The position numbers were made by a program, and so were the translations under genes. 7,582 nt of DNA, taken from positions 1 through 7,582 of the forward strand of contig CALFOA010000447.1 of NCBI GenBank assembly GCA_937919795.1. Reading direction: 5' to 3'. Below the pieces are notes generated by a model that worked only from the letters and a program-made list of their open reading frames with translations, did not search any database and had not been told where the DNA came from. The DNA comes from an uncultured Neisseria sp. GTDB taxonomy: Bacteria; Pseudomonadota; Gammaproteobacteria; Burkholderiales; Neisseriaceae. Positions 6,102 through 7,582 of the stretch are shown here, one piece after another (position 1 is the first letter of the stretch; each line of letters starts with the position of its first letter).

Positions 6102-7398
6102 GCAACAAGTGCCAAGATTACGCTTCCCCGGCTTCAATGACGCTTGGGAACAGCGAAAGTTTAAAGAACTGGTTTTTCTCAGGAGTGAAACCGTTGAATC
6201 GCAAGATTACTCAGTTGATATTGAATTGGAAAATTTAGAAAGCAATACGGGAAGAATTATTGGCAATACATCTGTACGAACAATGTCAAATACGCTATTT
6301 AAAAAAGGAGATATTCTTTTTGGAAAGCTACGGCCTTATCTCAACAAATGGAGGTTTGCAGATGAAGAAGGTGTCAAAAGTGGCGAAATCTGGGCGTTTT
6401 CTTGCCGTGAAGGTTATTCAAATAGATTTATCTATTGTGTTATTCAATCTAATGGCTTTTTAGATGAAGTGAACATCACATCGGGTACAAAGATGCCAAG
6501 AGCCGATTGGAAAACAGTTTCAAATATCAAAATCACAATTCCAACTATTGAAGAACAAACCACCATCGGCAACTTCTTCAGGCAGCTGGACGCGGCTATC
6601 GCTTCTCATCAGCGTAAGCTGGAGAGAACCAACAAATTAAAGAAAAGTTTGCTGCAAAAAATGTTTCCAAAGGATGGAGAGGCATTTCCTGAACTTAGAT
6701 TCCCGGATTTTACTGATGCTTGGGAACAGCGAAAGCTGGGGGAAGTGGCAGAAAGAGTTACTAGAAAAAATACTGAAATGATAAGTAAATTGCCATTAAC
6801 AATTTCTGCACAGTATGGACTTATTGCACAAACAGAATTTTTTGATAAGCAAATTGCAAGTAAAAATATTAGTGGATATTACTTAATTAAAAATGGCGAG
6901 TTTGCTTATAACAAAAGTTATTCTAATGGCTATCCTTGGGGAGCTGTTAAGCGATTGAATAATTATGATTATGGTGTTTTATCAACACTTTATATTGTTT
7001 TTAAACCAACTAACATTAATTCTCAATTTTTAGTTTCTTATTACGACACAAACTACTGGCATAACCAAGTGGCAAGCATTGCGGTTGAGGGTGCAAGAAA
7101 TCATGGACTTTTAAATATTTCAGCTTCAGAGTTTTTTACAACAACGCTAGCAATACCAAAATCAATCCAAGAACAAACCGCCATCGGCGACTTCTTCCGC
7201 CAGCTGGACGCGGCTATCGCTTCTCATCAACGTAAGCCGGTGCTTCAAAAAGCGTCAAAAATAAAACAAGCGGACACGATATCCGCCTGTTTTTGGTTAG
7301 CAAAGTCCAGCCAAATGCCGCATCACAATATCGGTATCTTGATTTTCAAGTTCTTGAATAATATGAAGATAAGTTTTTTGCGTTGTTGTCATACTTGA
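6088..7398 (+). CDS. hsdS: Type I restriction specificity subunit HsdS, two TRDs, altered C-terminus
   Basis: The open frame encodes 436 residues. It contains two repeats of the usual HsdS layout: linker VPRLRFPGFNDAWEQRK (8-24), TRD1 (about 25-153), helix EEQTTIGNFFRQLDAAIASHQRK (155-177) with its continuation LERTNKLKKSLLQKMFP (178-194), then linker PELRFPDFTDAWEQRK (201-216), TRD2 (about 217-358) and helix QEQTAIGDFFRQLDAAIASHQRK (361-383). Each TRD reads one half of a split DNA target and the helices hold HsdM. HsdS homology stops abruptly at K383 (nt 7236). The expected closing helix of about 15 residues is replaced by 53 unrelated residues read through a terminator and the antisense of a recombinase gene. 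ATG 6088 has AAGGAA at 6076-6081. The spacer type (DAWEQRK, FFRQLDAAIASHQRK) is, as I recall, common in Firmicutes. TRD2 is notably A+T-rich, as expected for an exchangeable domain. Confidence 0.9.
   Translation: MGKNKQQVPRLRFPGFNDAWEQRKFKELVFLRSETVESQDYSVDIELENLESNTGRIIGNTSVRTMSNTLFKKGDILFGKLRPYLNKWRFADEEGVKSGEIWAFSCREGYSNRFIYCVIQSNGFLDEVNITSGTKMPRADWKTVSNIKITIPTIEEQTTIGNFFRQLDAAIASHQRKLERTNKLKKSLLQKMFPKDGEAFPELRFPDFTDAWEQRKLGEVAERVTRKNTEMISKLPLTISAQYGLIAQTEFFDKQIASKNISGYYLIKNGEFAYNKSYSNGYPWGAVKRLNNYDYGVLSTLYIVFKPTNINSQFLVSYYDTNYWHNQVASIAVEGARNHGLLNISASEFFTTTLAIPKSIQEQTAIGDFFRQLDAAIASHQRKPVLQKASKIKQADTISACFWLAKSSQMPHHNIGILIFKFLNNMKISFLRCCHT
6553..6619 (+). repeat. hsdS conserved-helix direct repeat, copy 1
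   Basis: This 67-nt unit recurs 618 nt downstream at 7171-7237 with a handful of mismatches. A 29-nt stretch (6583-6611) is identical to 7201-7229, and after one mismatch CGTAAGC (6613-6619) also matches. It encodes the inter-TRD helix and is a natural place for homologous exchange or slippage between TRDs. Confidence 0.9.
7171..7237 (+). repeat. hsdS conserved-helix direct repeat, copy 2, ending at the junction
   Basis: This is the second copy of the helix repeat. Similarity to copy 1 ends at 7237, exactly where HsdS protein homology ends and the recombinase-side DNA begins. It is therefore a candidate recombination or attachment site as well as an HsdS coding repeat. Confidence 0.85.
7263..7294. 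terminator. Bidirectional intrinsic terminator between hsdS homology and recombinase
   Basis: AAAACA (7263-7268) and GCGGA (7270-7274) pair with TCCGC (7282-7286) and TGTTTT (7288-7293), with one A-C mismatch and a 7-nt loop. On the plus strand it ends in T7290-7294, and on the minus strand in TGTTTTAT. It starts three bases after the minus-strand stop codon of the recombinase, as expected for that gene's terminator. On the plus strand it falls inside the read-through tail of the hsdS frame. Confidence 0.75.
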
Positions 7399-7582
7399 AT
7401 GTCCTAATCTTTGTGCAACACTTGCTATTGATACTCCAGCAAACAAAAGCAGTGAAGCGTGTGTATGCCTCAAACCGTGAATTGATATTATTGGAATTCC
7501 GGCTTTCTTACAATGTCTCGTAAGAATATCATTCACGGTAGAATTATATACTTTTCCCGAAATAAAAATCGGTTCATCTTGC
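7297..7582 (-). CDS. Tyrosine recombinase/integrase, C-terminal catalytic part (partial)
   Basis: The minus-strand frame is open from the right edge (first full codon at 7581) to TAA at 7299-7297 and gives 94 complete residues beginning QDEPIFIS. It holds the second half of the tyrosine recombinase active site: H-x-x-R in SIHGLRHTHASLL, the LGH motif in AQRLGHSS, and the nucleophilic tyrosine in KTYLHIIQ. These enzymes cut and rejoin DNA at specific sites. The GTG at 7536-7534 is in frame but is not the true start, because coding homology continues upstream of it past the window edge. It converges on hsdS. Small integrases of this type are found next to hsdS genes, where some invert specificity segments, and also on phages and integrative elements. 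The window cannot decide between these. Confidence 0.92.
   Translation of the reverse strand, partial: QDEPIFISGKVYNSTVNDILTRHCKKAGIPIISIHGLRHTHASLLLFAGVSIASVAQRLGHSSMTTTQKTYLHIIQELENQDTDIVMRHLAGLC

Noticed and set aside
7534..7536. GTG 7536 as a true start giving a 79-residue recombinase
   Set aside because: The same frame stays open to the window edge, and the residues upstream (PIFISGKVYNSTV) read as normal integrase sequence, so the gene is simply cut by the window.

Overview
The window looks like a chromosomal segment from a Neisseria-type bacterium (Neisseriaceae). The main evidence is the DNA uptake sequence GCCGTCTGAA, present as an inverted pair in a terminator (610-635) and twice more inside a long gene (3323-3332, 3735-3744). 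In the terminator both copies are preceded by AG, the AG-DUS dialect. As I recall, that points to commensal Neisseria rather than N. meningitidis or N. gonorrhoeae, whose usual form begins AT.

Layout: positions 1-537 are core genome, with the 3' end of nrdB (class Ia ribonucleotide reductase beta subunit) followed by the small 2Fe-2S ferredoxin yfaE that serves it. The DUS hairpin terminator at 601-650 closes this block. From about 650 an accessory restriction-modification island begins. A clear sigma70-like promoter (TTGCAA, 17 bp, TATGAT) with repeated TGTGATTT motifs around it leads into a co-oriented, tightly packed operon: a half-size HsdS-like gene (765-1343), hsdR (1336-4539), a RhuM-family gene (4550-5548), a second and damaged RhuM gene (5571-6101), and a two-TRD hsdS (6088-about 7236). 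The last gene runs into a convergent tyrosine recombinase on the minus strand, which continues past the right edge. GC content falls visibly from hsdR towards the hsdS TRDs and the recombinase.

How the parts would work together: HsdR supplies the translocase and nuclease, and the two HsdS-type proteins supply DNA specificity. The methyltransferase HsdM, required for any working type I system, is not in the window and must lie elsewhere or be lost. The recombinase next to hsdS, the almost identical internal repeats in hsdS and the abrupt loss of its normal C-terminus suggest a rearranging specificity locus or a recent integration.

The most unusual signal is a pair of perfect DNA palindromes, one in each RhuM paralogue. 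They occupy exactly the same 25 nt of the reading frame (last base of codon 61 to end of codon 69, counting the second gene from 5565). They share only the outer AACT/AGTT, while six of the seven inner base pairs have changed with pairing kept. That covariation suggests the palindrome itself is selected or copied, independently of its sequence. The second RhuM gene also carries an inferred 1-nt deletion and an internal deletion of roughly 450 bp that together leave a continuous reading frame, so it looks intact but is probably a pseudogene.
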